Source: JACCVL01 sp038233135
Lineage (GTDB): Bacteria > Actinomycetota > Actinomycetes > Propionibacteriales > Nocardioidaceae
Length of the DNA: 6,489 nt
Assembly (NCBI GenBank): GCA_038233135.1
Contig: JBBSMN010000170.1
Location: 1-6,489 of the forward strand
Direction of reading: 5' to 3'
The notes under the pieces are model-generated. The model did not search any database and was not told where the DNA came from. It was given only the letters and a program-made list of their open reading frames with translations. A program made the translations under genes and the position numbers. Shown one piece after another: positions 1-6,044 of the stretch; position 1 is the first letter of the stretch; each line of letters opens with the position of its first letter.

Positions 1-383
1 CGCAGCACCCGGTCAGCCGCCCAGGTGACGGTGGCCACCGTCGGGATGCCCAGCCGTTCGTAGACCTCGGCACGGCCTGGGTCGTAGATCCTCGCGACCA
101 CGTTGGTGACGCCGAACTGCTCACGGGCGACCCGGGCGGAGATGAGGTTGGAGTTGTCGCCGCTGGACACGGCGGCGAACGCGCCCGCGGCCTCGATGCC
201 GGCCGCCATCAAGACGTCCCGGTCGAAGCCCACCCCGTCGACCGTCGTCCCGTTGAACGACGGCCCGAGCCGGCGGAAGGCATCGGTGTTGCTGTCGATG
301 ATCGACACGGTGTGACTGCGGAGCTCGAGGTTGTGCGCGAGCGTCGAGCCGACGCGGCCGCACCCCATGATCACAACGTGCAC
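1..383 (-). CDS. ceoB: TrkA/CeoB-type NAD-binding K+ uptake regulator (partial, N-terminal 127 residues)
   Basis: This is a cytosolic regulatory (RCK/KTN) subunit that binds NAD(H) and gates a Trk/Ktr-type potassium channel. The visible N-terminus has a Rossmann fold: strand VHVVIMG, the loop G-C-G-R-V-G (residues 7-12), and an acidic residue ending strand 2 (D30 in VSIID). The rest resembles actinobacterial TrkA (GVGFD, AAVSSGDNSN, ARIYDPGRAEVYERLGIPTVATV). The gene leaves the window at base 1, so the rest of the protein is unseen. I chose GTG at 383 because family members begin directly with M-H-V/I-V-I-M-G-C-G-R-V-G. In-frame alternatives are GTG 389 and ATG 401, which would add 2 or 6 residues. 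None has a good Shine-Dalgarno site, which fits a leaderless mRNA. It diverges from a K+ permease with a 26-bp gap. In M. tuberculosis the equivalent gene ceoB is followed by ceoC, which would lie to the left. Family assignment is firm; the exact start is not. Confidence 0.93.
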   Translation of the reverse strand, partial: MHVVIMGCGRVGSTLAHNLELRSHTVSIIDSNTDAFRRLGPSFNGTTVDGVGFDRDVLMAAGIEAAGAFAAVSSGDNSNLISARVAREQFGVTNVVARIYDPGRAEVYERLGIPTVATVTWAADRVL

Positions 384-409
384 GATCACCGACGCTAGCA
401 TCGCCGGTC
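384..409. promoter_or_regulatory. Putative bidirectional promoter between divergent GTG starts
   Basis: Only 26 bp separate the GTG at 383 (minus) from the GTG at 410 (plus). On the plus strand TAGCAT (396-401) fits the actinobacterial -10 pattern TANNNT and ends 8 nt before GTG 410. On the minus strand TAGCGT (397 down to 392) also fits and ends 8 nt before GTG 383. The hexamers overlap by two bases inside a CTAG palindrome (395-398). No Shine-Dalgarno sequence precedes either start, and there is no room for a leader, so both mRNAs are probably leaderless or nearly so. I see no convincing -35 on either side. The sequence matches are direct; promoter activity is inferred. If the TrkA start is really ATG 401, the minus-strand -10 proposal fails. 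Confidence 0.45.
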
Positions 410-2452
410 GTGGGAATCGCCGACACGGGCAAGCGTCTGCTGCTGGGACGCAAGCTGCGCAGCACCCAGCTGAACGAGACGCTGCTCCGCAAGCGCGTCG
501 CGCTGCCGGTGTTCGCCAGCGACGCGCTGTCCTCGGTGGCGTACGCCCCGGACGAGATCTTCCTGGTGCTGGCCGCGGCAGGGGTGTCGGCGTACTCGTT
601 CACCTGGAAGGTCGGCATCGCCGTCGCGGTCGTCCTCGCCGTGGTGGTGACGTCGTACCGCCAGAACGTGCAGGCCTACCCGAGCGGTGGTGGTGACTAC
701 GAGGTCGTGACCACCAACCTGGGGTCGACGGCCGGTCTCGGCGTCGGCAGCGCCCTGCTGGTCGACTACGTCCTCACCGTGGCGGTCTCCATCTCGTCGG
801 CATCGCAGTACGCCGCGACCGCCATCCCGGTGCTCGGCGGGCACGAGGTCTTCGTGGCCGTCGGAGCGGTCGTGTTCTTAATGGGGGTCAACCTACGCGG
901 CGTGCGCGAGTCCGGCCGGGCGTTCGCGGTGCCGACGTACCTGTTCATCGTCAGCGTCCTGGGCATGGCGGCCTGGGGCTTCGGGCGCTACCTGTTCGGC
1001 GACCTGCCGCAGGCGCAGAGCGCCCGCTTCGACCTGGTGCCGCAGGAGACGTTCAGCGACGGGCTGACCGGGATCGCTTTCGCCTTCCTGCTGCTGCGCG
1101 CGTTCTCGTCGGGGTGTGCGGCACTGACCGGCGTCGAGGCGATCAGCAACGGGGTGCCCGCGTTCCGCAAGCCCAAGGGGCGCAACGCGGCTACCACGCT
1201 GCTGCTGCTCGGCGCTATCGCGATCACCATGGCGTTGAGCGTCATCACCTTGGCCAACGTGATGAACGTGCGGTTCGCCGAGGACCCGGCGACCGGCCTG
1301 ATGCGGGCCAGCGGGCAGCTGGTCGGCGAGGGCTACGTCCAGAACCCCGTGATCGGCCAGCTCGCCGCCGGCGTCTTCGACCACTTCCCGATCGGCTTCT
1401 ACCTCGTCACCACGGTGACCGGGGTGATGTTGGTGCTGGCCGCGAACACGGCCTTCAACGGGTTCCCGGTGCTCGGCTCGATCCTGGCGCGCGACGGCTT
1501 CCTGCCCCGCCAGCTGCAGTTGCGCGGCGACCGGCTGACGTTCAGCAACGGCATCATCGGGCTGGCCCTGCTGGCGTGCCTGCTGATCGCCGTCTTCGAC
1601 GCCGAGGTCACCCGCCTGATCCAGCTCTACATCGTCGGGGTGTTCATCTCGTTCACGGCCAGCCAGCTCGGCATGGTGCGGCACTGGAACGCGCGGGTCA
1701 GCAGCGAGTCTGACCCTGCCCTGCGGGCCCGCATGCGGCGCAACCGCGTCGTCAACGGCACCGGGTTCACGATCACCGGCCTGGTGCTGGTGGTGGTGCT
1801 GGTCACGAAGTTCGCGTCCGGAGCGTGGATCGCGATCGCCGCGATGGCGCTGCTGTTCTTCCTGATGCGGGGCATCCGCCGCCACTACGACACGCTGACG
1901 GCCGAGCTCGCCATCGACGACGCCGACCACGGGCTGCCCTCGCGGGTGCACGCGATCGTGCTCGTGTCCAAGCTGCACAAGCCGACCATGCGCGCGCTGG
2001 CCTACGCCCGCGCGTCGCGGCCCAACGTGCTGGAGGCGCTGAGCATCGACGTGGACCCGGAGGCCACAGCCAAGCTGATGGCCGACTGGGACGCGGCCGA
2101 CCTGCCGGTGACCCTGCGGGTGCTGGCCTCGCCGTACCGCGAGATCGTTCGGCCGACCGTGCTCTACGTGCGCAACATCCGCCGTGACAGCCCGCGCGAC
2201 ATCGTCGCCGTCTACATCCCTGAGTACGTCGTCGGGCACTGGTGGGAGCAGCTGTTGCACAACCAGACCGCGCTGCTGCTCAAGGGCAGGTTGCTGTTCA
2301 CGCCCGGCATCATGGTCACGAGCGTTCCCTACCAGCTGCGCTCGTCTGCGGTGGCCAAGGCACGTGCCGACCGCCGCCCGCCGCCTCCTGGCCAGCTGCG
2401 TGGCGGCCTGCCCGGTGCCGGTCCGCCACCCAGCCGGCGGAACAGGCGATGA
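410..2452 (+). CDS. KUP/KimA-family potassium importer (APC-superfamily membrane protein)
   Basis: This 680-residue inner-membrane protein probably imports K+ with H+. Compared from memory with B. subtilis KimA (YdaO), it aligns end to end: ASDALSSVAY (36-45), SYRQ..QAYPSGGG (82-95), ALLVDYVLTVAVSIS (115-129), SSGCAALTGVEAISN (233-247), NTAFNGFP (346-353), RGDRLTFSNGI (372-382). The KimA K+-site residues D36, Y43, D117, T121, S125, T230 and E233 correspond to D38, Y45, D119, T123, S127, T240 and E243, all conserved. About 12 hydrophobic segments span residues 29-486. A cytosolic domain of about 155 residues follows, with the KimA-like motif HWWEQLLHNQTALLL (610-624), then a Pro/Arg-rich tail (652-680). 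GTG 410 is the only usable start, since an in-frame stop lies at 368-370. There is no leader and so no room for a ydaO-type riboswitch. Pipelines often label such proteins amino-acid or APC permeases; the divergent TrkA subunit favours potassium. It overlaps the next gene by ATGA. Confidence 0.9.
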   Translation: MGIADTGKRLLLGRKLRSTQLNETLLRKRVALPVFASDALSSVAYAPDEIFLVLAAAGVSAYSFTWKVGIAVAVVLAVVVTSYRQNVQAYPSGGGDYEVVTTNLGSTAGLGVGSALLVDYVLTVAVSISSASQYAATAIPVLGGHEVFVAVGAVVFLMGVNLRGVRESGRAFAVPTYLFIVSVLGMAAWGFGRYLFGDLPQAQSARFDLVPQETFSDGLTGIAFAFLLLRAFSSGCAALTGVEAISNGVPAFRKPKGRNAATTLLLLGAIAITMALSVITLANVMNVRFAEDPATGLMRASGQLVGEGYVQNPVIGQLAAGVFDHFPIGFYLVTTVTGVMLVLAANTAFNGFPVLGSILARDGFLPRQLQLRGDRLTFSNGIIGLALLACLLIAVFDAEVTRLIQLYIVGVFISFTASQLGMVRHWNARVSSESDPALRARMRRNRVVNGTGFTITGLVLVVVLVTKFASGAWIAIAAMALLFFLMRGIRRHYDTLTAELAIDDADHGLPSRVHAIVLVSKLHKPTMRALAYARASRPNVLEALSIDVDPEATAKLMADWDAADLPVTLRVLASPYREIVRPTVLYVRNIRRDSPRDIVAVYIPEYVVGHWWEQLLHNQTALLLKGRLLFTPGIMVTSVPYQLRSSAVAKARADRRPPPPGQLRGGLPGAGPPPSRRNRR

Positions 2453-3642
2453 CCGAGCCGTCCCTGGTCGGCGAGCACTGCGAGCTCGTGATCGGTCCGG
2501 TGGCGCACGGCGGTCACTGCGTCGCCCGCTGGGACGGCCGGGTGGTCTTCGTGCGGCACAGCCTGCCCGGCGAGCGGGTCCGGGTCCGGATCACCGAGGG
2601 CGACGAGGCCAGCCGCTTCCTGCGCGGCGACGCCGTCGAGGTGCTCGAGGCGGCCACCGATCGGGTCGAGCCGCCCTGCCCGTATTCCGGGCCCGGCCGG
2701 TGCGGCGGCTGCGACTTCCAGCACGTGGCACCCGCTGGGCAGCGCGGGCTGCTCGGCACCGTGGTGACCGAGCAGCTGCGGCGCCTGGCCGGGCTGGAGT
2801 GGCCGGTGCAGGTGCTGCCGGTGCAGCCCGACGCGCTGGCCTGGCGTACGCGGATGGGGTGGACCGTCGATGCCGGCGGGACCGTCGGCCTGCGCCGGCA
2901 CCGTTCGCACGACGTCGAGCCGGTCGACGTGTGCCCGCTCGCGCACCCGTCGACCCCCGTCGTCGGCGCCGAGCCGCGGCCGGGGATCCGGCGCATCGAA
3001 ACCGCCGTGTCGGGTGTGGGGGAGCAGCTGGTGCTCGCCGACGGCCAGCGGGTGGCCGGGCCGGCCCACCTCACCGAGCGGGTCGGGCAGCGTTCCTTCC
3101 GCGTCACCGGTGCTGGTTTCTGGCAGGTGCACCCGGCCGCGGCTGCGACCCTGGTCGACGCGGTGCTCGACCTGGTACGCCCGCGGCCGGGGGAGCGCGC
3201 GGTCGACCTCTACAGCGGGGTCGGGCTGTTCGCGGCGTTCATTGGCGATCAAGTCGGCGCGGGAGGGGCCGGCGGCTCGGTGGTCGCGGTGGAGTCCGAC
3301 GGGGCAGCGGTGCGGGACGCCCGTCGCAACCTGCACTCCTCGAGGCACGTCGACGTCGTGCACGGCCGCGTCGACCAGGTGCTGCGCGCCGGGGGGGCCG
3401 GTCCGCGAGCCGACCTTGTCGTCCTCGACCCCCCGCGCACCGGCGCGAAGGCCCGTGTCGTCGAGGGCATCGTCGAGCTGGCACCGAGCCGGGTCGGCTA
3501 CGTCGCGTGCGACCCGGCGGCGCTGGCACGGGACGTGGCGACGTTCGGTCGCCTGGGCTACGCGCTGACCGACCTGCGGGCGTACGCGCTGTTCCCCATG
3601 ACGCATCACGTCGAGTGCGTGGCGCTGCTGGAGCCGCGCTAG
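2449..3642 (+). CDS. TRAM-domain RNA uracil-C5 methyltransferase (RumA/RlmD-TrmA family)
   Basis: This 397-residue enzyme is expected to transfer methyl from S-adenosylmethionine to C5 of a uridine in rRNA or tRNA. An N-terminal TRAM RNA-binding domain (about 1-68) is followed by four cysteines, C77, C85, C88 (CPYSGPGRCGGC) and C162 (VCPLAHP), matching the 4Fe-4S ligands of RlmD. The catalytic part has FWQVHP (224-229), SAM motif VDLYSGVGLFA (252-262), VLDPPRTG (325-332), nucleophile C354 in YVACDPAALARD, and E389 in HHVEC as probable base. Length is close to the family norm (about 400-430). The start is ATG 2449, inside the ATGA that ends the permease gene, so translation is probably coupled; the same frame is open further upstream but lies within the permease. 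In M. tuberculosis Rv2689c holds this place. The exact nucleotide modified, and whether it acts on 23S rRNA or tRNA, cannot be told from sequence alone. A G7 run at 3391-3397 does not break the frame. Confidence 0.95.
   Translation: MTEPSLVGEHCELVIGPVAHGGHCVARWDGRVVFVRHSLPGERVRVRITEGDEASRFLRGDAVEVLEAATDRVEPPCPYSGPGRCGGCDFQHVAPAGQRGLLGTVVTEQLRRLAGLEWPVQVLPVQPDALAWRTRMGWTVDAGGTVGLRRHRSHDVEPVDVCPLAHPSTPVVGAEPRPGIRRIETAVSGVGEQLVLADGQRVAGPAHLTERVGQRSFRVTGAGFWQVHPAAAATLVDAVLDLVRPRPGERAVDLYSGVGLFAAFIGDQVGAGGAGGSVVAVESDGAAVRDARRNLHSSRHVDVVHGRVDQVLRAGGAGPRADLVVLDPPRTGAKARVVEGIVELAPSRVGYVACDPAALARDVATFGRLGYALTDLRAYALFPMTHHVECVALLEPR
3639..3642. other. Shared CTAG at which two convergent genes both stop
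   Basis: The methyltransferase ends with TAG at 3640-3642. The pabAB gene on the opposite strand ends with TAG read from 3641 to 3639. Because CTAG is its own reverse complement, the two stops lie on the same four base pairs and the genes overlap by 4 bp. There is therefore no intergenic space for a terminator, and I found no hairpin followed by a T tract on either side. The 3' ends of the two mRNAs probably run into each other's coding sequence. Confidence 0.97.
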
Positions 3643-5819
3643 CCCCCCGGCCGCCACCCTCCGGTTTCCGGACGTTCTTGCGCCACTCGAGGGGGTGGGT
3701 CGGCAACGTCCTGGGAGCGTACGCCGCACAGGGTCGCTCGCAGCTTCAGCAGCATCTCCTCCCACTCGTCGCCCGGGTCGGAGTCGAGCACGATCGCCCC
3801 GCCGGCCCCGGCGCGCAGCACGCCGTGCGCGAGCACAACGGTCCGGATGACGATGTTGAGATCCGCGCCGCCGGCCAGTCCGAAGTAGCCCAGCGTGCCG
3901 GAGTAGACCCCCCGCGCCCTGCCCTCCAGCCGGTCGATGATCTCCATCGTGCGCAGCTTCGGCGCGCCCGTCATCGACCCGCCCGGGAAGCAGGCGCGGA
4001 CGGCCTCGACGGCGCCGACACCAGACCGCAGCTGACCGCGCACGGTGGACACCAGTTGGTGCACGGTGGCGTAGGTCTCCACCGCCATGAACGACGGGAC
4101 GTGGACGCTCCGCGTCTCGCACACCCGACCGAGGTCGTTGCGCAGCAGGTCGACGATCATCAGGTTCTCGGCGCGGGTCTTCGCCGAGGTCGCGAGCTGC
4201 TCGGCCAGGGCGGTGTCCGCGGTGCCGGTCACCCCTCGCCGCGCCGTGCCCTTGATGGGCCGGGACTCGATGCGCCCCGACTGCTTGATGCGCAGGAAGC
4301 GCTCGGGGGAGGAGCACAGCACCTCGACGGCGCCGAGGCGCAGGAAAGCCGAGTAGGGCGCCGGGTTGAGCCGGCGTTGCCGCAGGTAGGTGGCTAAGCC
4401 CGCACCGATGAAGTGCCCCGAGGCCTCGGCGGTGAGGCAGACCTCGTAGCTCTCGCCCGCGCGCAGCTCCGCCTGCGCTGCGGTGACGTCGCGGATGTAG
4501 TCCCGGCGCGAGCGGGTCAGCAGCGGCTCGGGGTCCACCGGGCGGGACGGCGCAGCCACCCCCGGTGCGACCTGCGGCGGTCGGGGCGGCAGCGCGTCGG
4601 CGGTGGCCTCCAGCCACTGCTCCGCCATCGCGATCTCGTCGTCAGCCGTCCGGCTCACCGCCACCAGCCAGGTCTCGCCGAGCTGGTGGTCGACGGCGAC
4701 GAGGCGCGACGCGAAGACCCACACCGCGTCCGGTGTCGCCGCCACCCGCTCGCTCGTCCCCCCTGCCCCGGCGCCTGCCCCGGCGCCGGACTCGTAGCCG
4801 AAGTAGCCGACGTACCCGCCGGTCAGGTCGAACGGCACCGGCACCTCAGGGTCCACCCGGCGCTCGCGCAGGCGGCCTTCCAGTACGGCTGTGATCGGAC
4901 CCGGCAAGGTGGTGACCCGGCGCCCGTTCGCGTCGAGCACGTCCACGTCAGGGGCAGTGGTGACGCTGGTCAGCACCTCTCCGCCGGGACCGCCCGGGTG
5001 GCCGAGGAATGTGAATCGTGCCAGCGGCCCGTGGGGGTGGCAGCTGTCCAGCCAGAAGGCGTACGGGCGGCTCGCGCACAGTCGGGCGAACGCTGTCTCG
5101 GTGTCCACGGCGTACGGCAGGCGGTGGGTGCGCAGCGTCCAGCCGGCCGGGCGCGGCCCGGGTGCCGACGGCGGGTCGGGCACCGCGGGCGCGGCTGTCG
5201 TGGTGGTGTTGGCGACCCGCCGGTCGGCGACGAGCGCGCGGAAGTTCCCGAGCAGCTGCTCGCCGTGCTCGCTGGCGACCGACTCGGGGTGGAACTGCAC
5301 GCCCCACCACGGCTGCGACACATGATGCACGGCCATCACGACGTCGTCCTCGGACCACGCGTCGACCGACAGCTGCTCGGGCAGCGGCTCGGCCAGGCAC
5401 AGCGAGTGGTAGCGCACCGCGGTGAAGCTCTGCGGCAGACCGGCGAAGAGGCCGGTGTCTTGGTGCGTCACCGCGGTGAGGTGACCGTGGCGAGGCTGCG
5501 GGGCGGCGCTGACCGGCGTGCCCACCAGGTGACCGAGCGCCTGGTGGCCGAGGCAGACACCGAGCACCGGCACGCGGATCGCACGGATCACGTCGAGGCA
5601 CCGCCCGACGTCTCGTGCGACATCGGGACGACCGGGTCCCGGCGACACCACGACGGCATCGAAGCCGCCGGCCAGCTCTGCGGTGAGCTCCGGGTCGTCG
5701 TTGGGCAGCACGCGGGGCGCGACCCCGTACGCCTGCGCGAGCAGGTGGGCGAGGTTGTACGTGAACGAGTCGTGGTTGTCGATCAGCAGTGTGCGCATGG
5801 GCAGCGGCAAGTCTGGCAT
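3639..5819 (-). CDS. pabAB: Fused aminodeoxychorismate synthase, PabA-PabB
   Basis: This 726-residue cytosolic enzyme converts chorismate and glutamine to 4-amino-4-deoxychorismate, the precursor of p-aminobenzoate and folate. Residues 8-198 are a glutamine amidotransferase (PabA): VVSPGPGRP (57-65), oxyanion and nucleophile loop GVCLGHQ with C89, and HPES giving H177 and E179. A Pro/Ala-rich linker (about 199-225) leads to the PabB part, with its N-terminal domain (about 226-410) and chorismate-binding domain (about 435-715). PIKGTARRG carries K523, the lysine that marks PabB; anthranilate synthase TrpE normally has Ala there (PIAGT). AENLMIVDLLRND (550-562) and GGSMTGAPKLRTMEIIDRLEGRARGVYSGTLGYF (613-646, key E626, Y639) are also present. 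ATG 5819 opens the frame, but M8 (ATG 5798) gives the canonical N-terminus MRTLLIDNHDSFTYNL and may be the true start; neither has a clear Shine-Dalgarno site. No aminodeoxychorismate lyase (pabC) or antibiotic genes are adjacent, so a folate role is likelier than secondary metabolism. A Gly-Ala repeat (345-354) is unusual. Confidence 0.95.
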   Translation of the reverse strand: MPDLPLPMRTLLIDNHDSFTYNLAHLLAQAYGVAPRVLPNDDPELTAELAGGFDAVVVSPGPGRPDVARDVGRCLDVIRAIRVPVLGVCLGHQALGHLVGTPVSAAPQPRHGHLTAVTHQDTGLFAGLPQSFTAVRYHSLCLAEPLPEQLSVDAWSEDDVVMAVHHVSQPWWGVQFHPESVASEHGEQLLGNFRALVADRRVANTTTTAAPAVPDPPSAPGPRPAGWTLRTHRLPYAVDTETAFARLCASRPYAFWLDSCHPHGPLARFTFLGHPGGPGGEVLTSVTTAPDVDVLDANGRRVTTLPGPITAVLEGRLRERRVDPEVPVPFDLTGGYVGYFGYESGAGAGAGAGGTSERVAATPDAVWVFASRLVAVDHQLGETWLVAVSRTADDEIAMAEQWLEATADALPPRPPQVAPGVAAPSRPVDPEPLLTRSRRDYIRDVTAAQAELRAGESYEVCLTAEASGHFIGAGLATYLRQRRLNPAPYSAFLRLGAVEVLCSSPERFLRIKQSGRIESRPIKGTARRGVTGTADTALAEQLATSAKTRAENLMIVDLLRNDLGRVCETRSVHVPSFMAVETYATVHQLVSTVRGQLRSGVGAVEAVRACFPGGSMTGAPKLRTMEIIDRLEGRARGVYSGTLGYFGLAGGADLNIVIRTVVLAHGVLRAGAGGAIVLDSDPGDEWEEMLLKLRATLCGVRSQDVADPPPRVAQERPETGGWRPGG
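4762..4785. repeat. Perfect 12-bp tandem duplication encoding Gly-Ala repeats in pabAB
   Basis: The 12-mer CCTGCCCCGGCG occurs twice in direct contact (4762-4773 and 4774-4785). Read on the minus strand it contributes the alternating Gly-Ala stretch at residues 345-354 of PabAB, just after the motif GGYVGYFGYE (334-343). Each copy adds four residues in frame. The segment also holds two GGCGCC palindromes (4770-4775, 4782-4787) that could form a hairpin and favour slippage. Whether copy number varies between strains cannot be seen here. Confidence 0.85.
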
Positions 5820-5940
5820 CGCCAGCTTATGGCTGAGTCGTCATCGAGACATGTACCACTTCGCGCACCCGGGCTACTGCGCACATTGCCGGGCGATGCG
5901 GACCGGCCACGGGGGTCGCTGCGCTGATCTGTGACGCCAT

Positions 5941-5960
5941 GTATCTTGATGTCAAGATAC
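5941..5960. promoter_or_regulatory. Perfect 9-2-9 palindrome, probable operator between pabAB and acnA
   Basis: Left arm GTATCTTGA (5941-5949) and right arm TCAAGATAC (5952-5960) are exact reverse complements around TG (5950-5951). Thirteen of 20 bases are A or T, in strong contrast to the surrounding GC-rich DNA. The form is that of a site for a dimeric helix-turn-helix repressor; MarR-type operators such as the MhqR box have comparable symmetry, but I do not recognise this as the site of a named regulator. On the minus strand (5955 down to 5950) it contains consensus TTGACA, and 17 bp further is a weak -10-like ACAGAT (5932-5927), so it may cover a pabAB promoter. On the plus strand a weak GTGACG (5931-5936), 16-bp spacer, CAAGAT (5953-5958) pair would place it over an acnA promoter. 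The palindrome is seen; target and function are inferred. Confidence 0.7.
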
Positions 5961-6031
5961 CGTGCGGACTGCCCACCTGCCGTGACCCGTGTCGCTGCAC
6001 ATGGGCAGGATGGTGCGGGACGCGACGAGGC

Positions 6032-6037
6032 GAGGAG
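6032..6037 (+). promoter_or_regulatory. Shine-Dalgarno site of acnA
   Basis: GAGGAG lies 7 nt before the ATG at 6045 and matches the anti-Shine-Dalgarno sequence well. It is the only strong ribosome binding site in the window and fixes the acnA start. It differs sharply from the starts at 383 and 410, which have none. Confidence 0.9.
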
Positions 6038-6044
6038 CGCAGAG

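Noticed and set aside
371..412. Possible ydaO/c-di-AMP riboswitch before the KimA-like gene, as in B. subtilis
   Set aside because: The start codon is 26 bp from the divergent TrkA start, so a leader of riboswitch size would have to lie inside the TrkA coding region. No such structure is recognisable.
893..2260. Antisense open frame of 455 codons inside the permease gene
   Set aside because: The translation is Gln/His/Arg/Asp-rich, typical of the reverse complement of a hydrophobic membrane protein. The permease itself matches KimA throughout.
3391..3397. Run of seven G in the methyltransferase as a possible phase-variation tract
   Set aside because: The reading frame is intact through SAM and catalytic motifs on both sides, and seven G is short for a known slippage switch.
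3643..3690. Possible bidirectional terminator after the convergent stops
   Set aside because: The only dyad is CCGG-TTT-CCGG (4-bp arms) near 3661-3671, inside the pabAB coding end. It is too short to support a terminator.
2184..4397. Long open frame of 737 codons on the plus strand across the methyltransferase and pabAB
   Set aside because: It covers parts of three genes with clear motifs in other frames. Its translation is rich in Arg, Ala, Gly and Pro with no recognisable domain, as expected for a shadow frame in GC-rich DNA.
2329..4617. Long antisense open frame of 762 codons on the minus strand
   Set aside because: It is antisense to the permease end and methyltransferase and runs out of frame through pabAB. 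The composition is low-complexity and no motif is seen.
4413..5927. Plus-strand open frame of 504 codons opposite pabAB
   Set aside because: It is the complement of a well-supported gene, with no start context or domain. Absence of stops is expected at this base composition.
5969..6008. Inverted repeat CTGCCCA (5969-5975) / TGGGCAG (6002-6008) in the acnA leader
   Set aside because: A 7-bp stem with a 26-nt loop is weak and expected by chance in such DNA. It has no U tract and no riboswitch-like core.
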